A stretch of DNA of 64,000 nt, from the NCBI GenBank assembly GCA_037903475.1, contig JBAJFG010000379.1, positions 62,001 through 126,000 of the forward strand. The letters run 5' to 3'. This DNA is from Ancylostoma caninum. Its lineage: Eukaryota > Nematoda > Chromadorea > Rhabditida > Ancylostomatidae. Made by a program: the position numbers and the translations under genes. The notes below the pieces were generated by a model, which searched no databases, was not told where the DNA came from, and saw only the letters and a list, made by a program, of their open reading frames with translations. Shown piece after piece: positions 1 through 12,100 of this stretch (positions within the stretch are counted from its first letter, which is position 1; each line of letters starts with the position of its first letter).

Positions 1-121
1 ACTCCCGATGCAACAATAACCTATTATAAGAGCAAAATATGACGCTATTGGCAACTGCAAACGATCCTCATCATCTTCCGAGGTTTCCTCATCGGATTCC
101 CGACGCTTCTTCTTTAGTTGC
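1..121 (-). CDS. K2P exon 9 (partial), M2-M3 linker and M3
   Basis: The acceptor CATATAG| precedes 121 bases that remain open to the window edge. The peptide has a basic run (QLKKKRR), an acidic run (EETSEDDEDR) and then LQLPIASYFALIIGYCCIGS, which is most of the M3 helix. The charged linker is the usual cytoplasmic loop of K2P channels. The exon continues beyond the left edge. Confidence 0.9.
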
Positions 122-3100
122 CTATATGACATTGTGGATGGTAAATGTGCTGATCACAAGTAGTTTTTCCTTCAGCGAGTCGGACTTACAAGGAATCTAT
201 TGAATCAACATCACCGTTGAACATATTGGTTCGCATCAACTCGACGATTGATGCAACGAAATGCCAAAATTGCAGCAATTTCGCATACGACCTAGGAGTT
301 CAAGCATTTGTTAAGTGTTACAGTTATATGCATCAAAATACCTTCATGGAACTCACCTAATTACAATTTCTGACAGAAATTTGCCTATATCTGCAGCAGT
401 AATGAACATAAGAGGAATACCAATGAGTCCAAAGAAAACTGTAAAAATACGTCCGGGGTCCGTAGTAGGTGTGACATGATCATAACCTGAAATAGTAAGC
501 TCTTATTTCTAGATGATTTTGGATATGATCGCGCCACCTCATGAATTCGTACTGGCTATAACCCAGACATGTTATTCCAGGGGTCTACATTTTACCCACA
601 AAGGAGCTATGGACATGAAGAATACAGCTGCGAGAATGAGCACTAATATATATATAGTAAATATAATACTGTACTCCATTATAAATTCTATTGAGTATGC
701 GCCGTGGACTCAAAGTCAATCATGGGCAGCGGAAAAAAAAACAGACCTCAACTTTCTCGGGCTGGCAACTTGGCAACCACTCTTGAAGGCAGTGTACAAT
801 ACCGCCCATAATTTTTGCGAAAAAAAAACGGGTGGCAACGGATTAATCGTTAACAAACCGTCGCAGTAGTGTGATTCTTTTCAAAAAGAAGCTTTTCTAA
901 ATCTGAGCAGACTTTTGGATCCCTCATCGAAATTGGAATTAAACAGTATCTAAAATCACTTGAACTTTGACTTCAAAACATTTGTTTTTTCAAAAATTTG
1001 GAAATTTTTCAATATTTCAGGAATCAGCTCAAAATCTGGAAAACGTTAAAAACCGAGAAAATGATTGAGGAATGAGGCCTCTGAACACGATCATTGTATT
1101 TCGCTCAATTCTCGGTTTTTAACGTTCTTTCAGATTTTGACCTGATTGTTGAAATTTTGAAAATTTTTTAAATTCTTGAAAAAGTAAATGTTTTGAAGTC
1201 AAAGTTCGAGTAATTTCATAAAATGTTCAATTCCAATTTCGATGAGGAATCCGAAAGTGTGCTCAGATTTGGAAAAGCTTCATTTTGAAAGGAGTTACAG
1301 TACTGCGACGGTTTGTTAACGATTCATCCGTCGCAAGCCGTTTTTCTCGCAAAAATTATGTGAGGTATTGTATCCCTTCGGAACCGATTTTGAGGTTTTT
1401 CAATAAATATGTAAGTTGCGCGAGAGTGCGGGAACCCCGTTTTTTCATTCAACTCTTTCATGAAGAGTATGAGGGGTTGGCTGTGACATCTGCCACATGG
1501 AGACGCGAAAGCGACGATTCAATAACTGATATCACCAGTTGCCTATTAGGACTACTACCACAAGGCTGTGCATTTGCAGATGTCGCTGCCGCCTACCGCT
1601 TCCTAGTGGCAGATATCAAGGTGTATGCCCCGAATTCTTCACAAAAGAAAGGGCACGAAAACGGGTTTTAGACACTTTTGCAAGGACTCTTGGATGAGCG
1701 TATTCTGATCCGCATGGGCCTGCGATTCTTTTAGTGTGAACCCACGAAATTGATCCTGGGGTGACATACTGTCTTAAGCTAAGGAAAGCAAAGGATCAGA
1801 TTGAAGCCTTTCGATTTGATCTGAATTTTAATAAATTTCTCTCAGCAGCACTATAAATTTATTTCCACTAAAAATGAGTGTGTGCTAATCGTTAGTTGGA
1901 ATCTACCAAGCTTACTACAGAGCTTACTTGGAATCAGTTCAGCGGTGACATTCCATGCACATTTCTATCACACTAGTACTAGTTCACTTCGTCAGCCCTG
2001 TATAGAAAGCAACACTGCTGTTGACAATACCATGTATACCTTTAGTTGAACGTATTCGGTTATTAAGCAATCCATTTCTCCTCCGAGCACTGCGAAAATT
2101 CCAGCTACATAGTTGCAGTGCAGCTAGTGGTGCATATCACATATCAGTGGTGAAGGAGCCTTCGATTTTTTCTTTGCTCAAAGAAGCAGTTACCGCAAAC
2201 ACTCTATGAGGGATTACGATGCTCAAGCACCTCTGGAATATGGCCGTGTACGTGTATTGCGATTCATGCCGCCTCGAATTTCATGGAAAGTTCTTGCTAA
2301 AATGCAATGAATTTTACGAAACATCACAGCAGCGTACATATTACCGTGAAGTGGTCCTGGAAAACGGGCAGGTTAAATTTTGATGAACTGAGCTAAAGAA
2401 GCATTTTCGAAATAGAAGGCTCTAGGTGGAGTGTAAATCATCGCATTTGAATTCAGAAAAAACCACATTCCCGTCCTAGTGACTGGCAACCCTTAACTCG
2501 AGTCGTCCTATTCGGTTGAAAACAAGATGGAATGAATAACAACAACGTGGCGATATTCTAGAGGCTCTAATGTATTCTTGTCACCCATGGAATTCCTGAA
2601 ATATCCTCGGGTAGGAAAAATCCAAAACTCCCTCTCCGTAATGTGCACCGCTGGCTGCACTGCAACTAGCTGGAATATTTGGAGTGTCCGGTGGGCAATG
2701 GTCTGCATAAGGTCCTAAAAAGTTTACCCGAGGTTATAGTATCGCCAGCAGCAACGTCGCCTTTTGGATAGAGCTGACTGAGTGAGCCTGTTCGACAGAA
2801 ACATTCACAGAGGGTCTTTGCCAAATTGGCTTCATGTGAGCATAGTAGATGTCAAATAGCGATATGCAGACTCTCATTTTGTAGTAGAAGTCTATTCTAC
2901 ACAAAAAAAAAACTTATTAAAGTTCAAATCCCACTGAAAGACTCCAATCTGCGACACAATCACAGATTCCAACCTCTACGAGCGGAGAATATTTCTTGAA
3001 AAATGTAATCAATGGATAGGTTTTTAACTGTTTCTAGCCCACATTAGCATCTGCAATACCCTTAAAAATTGGAATTTCTGAGCTCTATCTTCGGAGACGT

Positions 3101-6100
3101 TGCGAACAAAAAGGCAGAAGTTGCAACCCTTTTGCTCGTTACGGTAGATATAATATGTATCATCAACGTCCGAATCGAGTGGAGCGTTGACTATCATTCA
3201 CTCGAAGGAACGCGACATTCTGAGTAACTTCTGTGCAACCAAGAGCAAAACGAAATAACAAACCCGTGGAGGTGATAACAGTCAGTGCATAGAGAACGGC
3301 CGCCGCGAAAGACCACCTAAACATTTGCCACTGGTCAGATCTGTTGCAGTTAAGCTCTTACACTGATGCGAAGAAATAAACAGTTACATTAGTGAAGTGC
3401 AAATTTTAGCTCTCCTTACCGCGTTGTCATATTGTCTTCGATGTCATTCCATAATTGACCATTGTCCGTGAACCTGTCGTCATATTCATGGGTGCTCGAC
3501 AATTTATGTAACAAAGGTCTCAAACGAAGATCCACCTGCAGCAACATATATTCATACACGACATGAAAATTGAACGAATCTTGCGAGCTCCTACAGAGAA
3601 CTTCATGATTTTCAATGGCTTCATCGGCCAATGGTTTCTTGCATTGAAGAGATGGCTTAATAAAGTATCCAGAACTACGTATTATATGGTCAGACGCCCG
3701 ATGCCGACAAATATCACCTCTCAAGTGTGCTCAAAGTTATTTCAGAGTTACTTCGGAGCTACAAAGTTATTCGGTCTCCTATGCATTATCTTTGGCCATT
3801 GTTCCCGACAATTTGTGACCATTGCATTACTGGATAACCGCGTATGTCTTCCGATCGTTGATTCTGTAGTATTCATTATAGTGTTCTTCATTGATTTTCC
3901 TAGCACCTTTCTACAAGATCTGTCCCGTATTTCATGGTAACCGGTATTATCAGCTACTCTGTTTCATCTCCGCTGTATGTGTCACCTCCAAGTGATTCAG
4001 TTGAAAGAAAACAATTTATCGGCGAACAGAAGATAAAATAGCAGATAAGCTTTGAACTGGAGAAGGGTATGGGATCAGTTAACGAACTGAGCCCCGCTTG
4101 TAAAAGATTCCCCAACGGCACTCAAGCCATGACGTGGGCAGATGTGACCTCATCTGTAAAGTTTTATCAGACCTGAGGCGATGGATTAACACTCAAGTCT
4201 ACCCTGAAAGAGAAGGTATAGAATATTCTCTCGGGTTCGAAATCACTTCCATTAAACGCTGTAGATCATCTAACAGGGGAGCAGTGAGTGCAGCTAACAA
4301 AGTAACACCAAGTATGACTTGGCATAGTCCAGCTAGTACTGTCATTCTTTCAAAAATCTACGAGTCAAATGCTTGCATGACGCCGGAATTCGGGCACATC
4401 CGAATATCAGAGTCGTTCATTCATTACTTTAGGCCAGAAATGACCGTTACGCGTTAATGCGTTAATTCATTAATCATAATAATTAATAAAATAATTCATA
4501 ATAATTACTTCGTTAGGAGACAGATCTTTGAATATTTCAATAGGTTTCATCAGCCATAACAAGCGGTCGAGCTCTCTGAGTGATACCCAAAGCAAATAAG
4601 CTGTAGATTCAACGAGAACAATTGATGCAAATGCTAATATTATTCACTTCTGGCTCTGGAAGTGCTGTACAGCAAAAAAAACATTTAAAAATAACAATTT
4701 TTTTCCCGTGCATACAGAAAAAAGGTAATCGCAAGACGACTGGAAAGAGACAAATGGTAGAGATGCCTTTGGTCAGGAGTTGGGCTATTCTGCTTCACAA
4801 TTTACAGAATAAATCTTTGGCAATATGAACGGATGAGAACTTTTAAGATCTCAGTCTCGGCAAGAGAAAGTGAGAGACTCAAAGGACAAAACGCGTTCGT
4901 ATGTTTGTACACGTGTACCTCAGAATCCTAGTATAAGTATGTTATGGTGCAAAAAGCGCAGTTTTTCCAAGTTTCTACAGTCAAGTTCGTTCTTAGATCT
5001 CGCACAACCAATCCTGCTGTTGAGAAGAGACGCTCACACTCAATTGCCGGTGGGGAAAGGCATTCACATGCCAATATTTTGGTATGAAGGAATTTCGAGG
5101 TAATAATGTCGCTGCTCTAATACTCAAAAGGATTAATGGAGAATGATGGCTTATGCGCAAGGTATTTGTCCACTTACTAAAATAGTTGCAGACCCATGAA
5201 AGTTCTCATTAATATTCAACCTCAACAGCCATGCCCTCAGCCATGGCTTGAGTTCATGAAAGCTAAGAAAGCTAAGAAGCTAAGATGTTTATGAAAGCAG
5301 ATTGTTCTTCAGAAGCCTTACTGCAGATCATATTTGCCACGTCGTGATTATGCGTGTAATCTGCTGTATATTACCAGAGGTTTGTATAAGGCGAGAGTAC
5401 TACTCATTTTAGATACTGTTTGGTCCATTAACGAAATGAACTCTAACGAATTTTTTGGTTCTTCATTAATTCGTCACGTTAAGCCAAAAATGGCCGTAAC
5501 GCGTTAATGCTTTAATTCATTACGTTAGTACCGCATAGCCACTTCGCAAAGCTGGTGTCCATACATCGTTGCTTCGGAGGTCCTTTTAGTCTCTTGCCTG
5601 TTACGCCGAGAATGAAGCCTATTTTGCAAACGCTGTCGTTGTCAGCACGGAGCACGTGGCCATATCACCGCAGGCGAGCTTCGCAAAGCTTGTCCGTTAT
5701 TGGAGCGACGCCAAAACGTTGCCGGATGTCTTCATTTCGGTTGTGGACGAGTTGAGTAATGTCCTCCATAGCATCTTCATTTGCGCTAAGGTGTAGTTCT
5801 AGTTCCTTGGTAGCGACCCAACACATAGCGCCATAGAGAGCGACAGCCCGCACAACCGTTCGCCACTCTTGTCCACGGCCAGCACGCCAGTCATTGAACG
5901 CCATTTCACCCAGATGGCGTTAACATGCGTTGAGACTTTACGTGAGAGGCCACCGTCGGATGTAACGTTGAGCCCAGATACTCGAATGCATTGGCCCTCG
6001 CTAGATCGGTGTCGTCAATTCTGGTGGTGCCGTCCTCATGAACGTCGGTTGTCATGTGATCGGTTTTCTTGACGTTGAGCCGAAGGCCAAATTGTGCAAG

Positions 6101-9100
6101 TCGGTCATTCCATGCCTGTGTTTGCAGCTCCAGATCGTGTTTGTCTTCCGAGGCGAGCACAACGTCATCAACGAACAGAAGTGTTGGGTATGCAAGACCT
6201 CTGTGACGGCGTCCTGAGCGACGATGAAAAGAAACGGAGAGGAAGCCTAACCCTGGTGCACGGCAACGGAGATGGGAAATTCTGCAGACGTACCGGCCGC
6301 TACCTTCACTCCACTCTTGGGTCGGCGTAGAAAATCTGAACCCATTCGATGAACTCCTCGGGAACGCCGTGCCGTCGCAATGCGTACCAAATTACTTCGT
6401 GTGGGACGCAGTTGAAATCTTTCTCTAAGCTCAATCAACTGGATTGCCCTTGCCCTTCCATAAGAGAATTGTTGTGCTTCATTGCCAAGTTTCGAGTGTC
6501 CACTCCTCTTCAACGATCTGTTTGAAGAACTTCGTTAGCCAGCCAGCGGGATCCCAGTATCATGAATTCCACAGCTCCGCTGCTAAATCATCCGGACCTC
6601 TTGCTTTCCAAGCTTTCATTTTCTTGAGCGCAGCTCCAGGTTCCTCAATGGGGATCAATTGGATGGGACAATATGTGGGCTGGGCACTAGAGACGGGCAT
6701 CTGATGGAATTCTTCTGCTGAGATCTTCTCGAAGTAGTGGCGCCTGTCATCTTCTGGCGATCCATTAGAAGTTGACCACGTTCATCATTGATGCCGTGGA
6801 ACTTGTCTACATCCTCCGCGTTGCATTGCCGAGACTTCACAAGTTGATATGTGAAGCGCTAACCTTCCCTCGTGCTTAGCTTCTTGCTGATGTCGTCCTA
6901 AAATGCTGCCTTCGTCATGGCCACAACATTCTTTGCGGCCGTCTTCGCTTCATAGTAGTAAATGAGCCAATTGTCGGTCGTCTTGTGCTCGAGGAAGAAA
7001 CGGTACTTTCTCTTCTTCTCATGAACGGCCTTCATTTCTTTCCTCAAAAGCAATGTCTTCTTTTCACTCTTTCTTCGGTTGGGCTTCGTCATGCCGAGTT
7101 CGGAGCGTGGTGCCTCAACGATCGCTCGGGTTGCATTCTCCCAAATTTCGTCGAAAGTAGTAACGGGCAAAAGCTCCGCATCGTTCGTCCTGTTTCTGCT
7201 TTGGTGACAGCATTTTCATGGTGAAGGTCAACGGTCGATACTGCGTGGCATCATATGGTACTACATTTGCGTTGGTAATCAAGTTTTGGTCGCGATGTTA
7301 AATGAGGACAAAGTCGGCCTGCCATTGTGAAAGGAAACAGGGTGGGAGGGAGAATCCAGCACACTTACAGTGGACGTCAATGGCGGTGGCCCATCCGTGG
7401 CCTCGAGAAAGACGCCGCGCAACCGCGCCGCGCGCGCCATAGCCGATGTGTTCTGCTGCTATTATGCTATCTCTAGCAGCTTTTCTACCGTTTTAAAGGA
7501 TTTTCGACCGAATTGGGAAGAAAAGCGTCTAGGATACCATTCCGGTGGCAGACGACACCGATCCCGGTGGGCGCGGCGTGGATGCGCAGCATCCTTGTCG
7601 AGGCCGCAGATGGGCCACCATCATTGACGTCCACTGTACGAATGCTTCGCCAACACTGTTGCGCGTTCCACAGCCAAATCCTCCGTGGCACTTGTAACCG
7701 TCTTTTGTGGCGCCTACGTGCCCATTTAGGTCTCACACGACAATGATCTTGTCTTCTGGTTGTACGTCTTCAGTCTTCTCATTCGGCAGCATCCAGAAAT
7801 CCTCTTTAACCTTTTCTGAGCACCCGGACTGTGGTGCATATGCTGAGAAGAAATAGAAGTGTCGTTCAACGGTAGTGACAACGATCTTCGAAAGCCGATC
7901 GTCATAACGTTGTACTTCTGCGATTGAATTGCGAAGGCATTCATAAACGACAACGCCAACGCCGTCCCTGATACGTGGGCTACCGTTGAAGATGACCTTG
8001 GAGCCACATCCAATGTCTTTCGACTTGTTTCCAGACCATCTAGTCTCCTGTACTGCGCACAGGTCGATTCGCCGGCGCTGCGAGTCTTGGCCACGTTGCT
8101 ATCATTAACGATTCGCCTGATTGTGCACCGATGCCACAGCTCGCAAAGCATCGAGGAACCTCGCATATTTTCCACACTTACTCGGCCCCGCAAGTGCGCG
8201 TCCATTGACGTGCCCGTCGTAACTTTGTTACTACAATGTAATGACGTCATGATCCATGTGATGTCATGTGGGGTGTCCGTCAGCCGGCCTGTCACTGCAG
8301 CCTGTTGCCAACATTCGAAATGACGAGGAGAGGGATACCCTTCCCTGGAGTGAATTTAACAAGGAACTTATTTGTTAGGGGCGGCCCCAACTCGCCTCTT
8401 CTTTGCTTCCCAGTCGTTAGAATGCGGACTTTTGGCTGAAACCGATGTGCAGGATACAACCAACCCATAAGCATTTGCATACATCAACGCGCGCGAGTCT
8501 ATGTCACACTCATGTGCCGGCCATATAAATCGAATACAACATTGCTGGAATGAAGAGTCCATTCCTTAGACCTACAGCATCGCAGGGCAAGCGCATGGCT
8601 GCTTTTGGTTCGCGATTAACCCCTATCCGCCACTTGGGGTCACGCCACGTAGCCTCGCAGCAATTCGGCTAGGATCCCTCGAACGAGAGAGATCCATGGA
8701 CTTTTGAAACGAAATATACTCTACATGGGCTGAGAGTTCTAGAAATTGATTGCACAGCTCAGTAATGTGGAGCTCCTTTTATAGAGGATTGGATGTCAGC
8801 ACCAGTTAATGAAATTCATTTCAGTAAAAAAAAAAACAACAACAACTAACCTGACTAGAATTATATACACTTCCAGAACATATTGTCGTTGATTCATTGA
8901 TAATCTCATCATATATTTCATATATTCTCAGTAGTTTCTTCTGCAAATGAAGCAAATTTTCGAACTGATAACGCGTACGCCCAAAATCTAAAGAAAAAAG
9001 GAAGACGAGGGTACAACTCCACAGACGCAAAGATTTCTGGCGCGAGATAAAATAATTAGATAAAATAAACCGATCTGATTCTGTACTCTTGGGTAAATTT

Positions 9101-12100
9101 GCGTGCATTCATTATTTTATTATACGTTGGTACATGATTATCCGGCTTTTTTCATGCTCTTTTTTTTGGTTTGATCTTAGTAAGTTTTTTACTTGAGGTT
9201 TTATTGGCTGATTTTCCTTTAAAAATATTTCTTAGATGCAGTTAATAAAAAAGGTCCATAAATATTCACATTTAGGTTCTTTACACTGAAACTCTTCACA
9301 CTGTACTTCTTGGGTAACAATATACTAAACAGACTTCTTATTAAATGCTAGAATTTTGATTAGGCATACGTAACATACACATGCAGTACAGCTACATACG
9401 TAGTATATAATACATGTGATGCAGTACAGCTACATACATACATAGTATGTGCTGCTTGGCGACGATATGTAGTACAGCAGGAAGGCTAAAAGATCATAGG
9501 AGACAGGTACTGGAGGTTGGGCAGCAAACAGCAAATTGACGCGTAAAGCAACGCTTTTACCTAAATGGAATAGCAAACTCAGGCCGGAATGAATCATAGC
9601 TATGAAGAAGCATAGCTGAGCTGTCTCAGCTAGGTGAAGTACCAGGAATACTAACAGGGGAGGTGCAAGAAACCAGGCTCGCAGATCGGAATGAAACCTA
9701 GCTGGCTTGAATCTTTGTTTAAGAAGGTACTAGTGTATATATTTCATTACCGCCCTCGCTTCCAAAAAATAGAAGTCCCATCACACTACTACTATATGTG
9801 TTGCAGCACCCGTCAGCGAAGGGATGGCCGGGTAGGGAAGATAATGTACTGTTAAGCAGACGGTCAGGTTGAACCCCGTCATGAGCATCGTTCTCCTACA
9901 GTCATGTTGACCAGTGCGTATGGAACTTCTCAAGCACAAGCGTTTGACAGAGTGGAACATTAGTGACACACTTAACTACCACATGGACACATTTCATGAA
10001 CAATCGCACATTACGAAAAAAAAAGAAAGAATTGAGGACTGTTGCCTTCTTTATTAGGTTGGTGCAAAAATAATGCGCGTTTTTCGCTGCTTCATCTTCG
10101 GTGCAGAAAACTTCCGGTGTTTCTATCGGTATGAGAATTTGCAAATGGTTTTGTAGTAAATTTCATGACCTTTTCAAATGTCTCATGCATTTTGAGCAAA
10201 GTTCATGTTTTTGGTGAATTTTTAGTTGTGGAACGAAAGGCGCCAAAACAAGTTTTTTGCAAAACTCACTTCAGCGAGCTGATACTCGACGGCATCGGAG
10301 CAGGAATCGCTCGAAATACCACCATAGTTTTGGCGAAGGGAGTGTGAGCGAATGCATTCCGCCGAGCTGCTCCCGGATTTTTCGACTTGGTGTGCCTTGC
10401 TTCGAAAGTAAGGAATGTCGCATAGGTCTTCCTGGGGTTTGCGACCCCCAACTCATGGCAATAATTGAAGAGCACCCATCCAAAACAACATATTTGGTTT
10501 TGCAGAACATTGCCGGTAATTGTTGTCAGACCGTCCCTCCCTTCAGTAAAAATGGGAGGATGAAAAAGCTTGACGAGTTGATGTCGCGCATACTGAACGA
10601 GTACCACATTGATCCTCGTTGAGCTCTGCTTCGCGCCTTTGTAGTGAAAGAATTGCGACCAAACAGTCGGTCGCTTAGCAGTTAAGTGTGAAGTATAGAT
10701 CCTCTTCGACAAAATGAGGTGCCTTGCTCAACAGTTGGACGAGGAACATGCACCGAAACACTCCCAGAAACCGAAGCAACACCAAAATAAGGTCACGGCG
10801 ACTTTGTGGTGACCTGCTGCAAAAATTGCTCACTGCAGCTCATTCATTCTTCCTAATCTGGTAAGTGGTTTCAAGACGTAAATGAAATAAATTAGAAACT
10901 CCACTGTGTGACTCCAGCGTTGCTCAATAAAATGGATTCTTCACTCCAACACGGTACCGTCCAGGCAGACCCTGCACAACAGATTCTTCACAGGTTTGAG
11001 CAACTGGGCTAGGAAGCTCGGACTCCTACATCATAATCAGCAAGCTTCTCGCTCACCGACTACCACTTTCCCGAGAACCTGGACGACTTCTTCCGGGAGA
11101 ATTTTCTCGAAGACTAAAGTGACACCAAAACTACCCTCCGGAAGTTTGTCGATTCTAGAAGGTCTTATCAGAATTGCGCGGTAGTCTTTCTTTCGTCTTT
11201 CTTATTGCTAAAGATTTGCGAATTACAATAGTTCTTAGCCTTTTGAAAAAGATCGATTTTGAATGGAGTTATGAGGTTCGGAATCAAAGGTATGAAAACG
11301 CGCATTATTTTTGCACCAACCTAATATCATTTCCTGAGATTCCTGGAAGCGAAGCCTCACAGCCTGCGCAAGGTTCCGAGGTGCAAAAATATTACGCTTG
11401 GAGAAATCTCATTTGAAAAAAAAGTAGTCCGACCAATTCGTTACCACACGCTACATTTCTTTGTGGTGAGCATCGAGAAGTTATAGGATACCAGAAGTGC
11501 AGGCCCACTCTCATGTTGGAGAGGGTTGAAAATATCGTAGATTGAATTTGTTGTGGAACCAGAACATGTTTAAAAATATGAATAGATGCACAGAGTGTTA
11601 CAGAACATGCCAAATAACCAGTTTATGTAGCAATGTGGCTTCTACCACCTGCGCGGATCCACCGACTTTCCTTTCCTTCTTCGTTCTCCTTTCTTCGAAG
11701 ACAAATGATTTCTCACTCGTTCTAGTTCTGTGCTTTGCCATTGTGTTTTCCTTCTCCTTTCCTTTGTTTGTTTCACTTTTTTCACCAAGGAAGATATTTG
11801 GAAAGACATTAGAGGGAGCAAGTATGATTAGTGTGCTGCATTCTGAAAGACAGGTGAGGCAGGTACTAACCTAACCATAAACTGCTTTTGAAACAGACTG
11901 GGCCTTTTCGTTAATTCATCTTTTATTCTGAGACCCCACTGTCCATCTTTAGAGCCTCGAAGTTCACCGCTACCTCTGCATGTTCCCGCAAGATTTTGCC
12001 CCTTCAACAACTCGTCTCTTGGCTGTCTGTCCTTTTTTTCGGAACTGAGTCTGTAGCATAAGCTGCAGAAGAAAGCACACATCAAACGGCACGCAGAAAA

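Noticed and set aside
513..1671. Two plus-strand frames of 118 and 128 codons
   Set aside because: They mostly cover the foldback element and its flanks; no homology or splice support.
3563..3940. 125-codon plus-strand frame
   Set aside because: It overlaps K2P exon 6 on the opposite strand and has no recognisable motif.
7370..7627. 85-codon plus-strand frame in GC-rich sequence
   Set aside because: It lies within the hairpin MITE and reflects the palindrome, not a gene.
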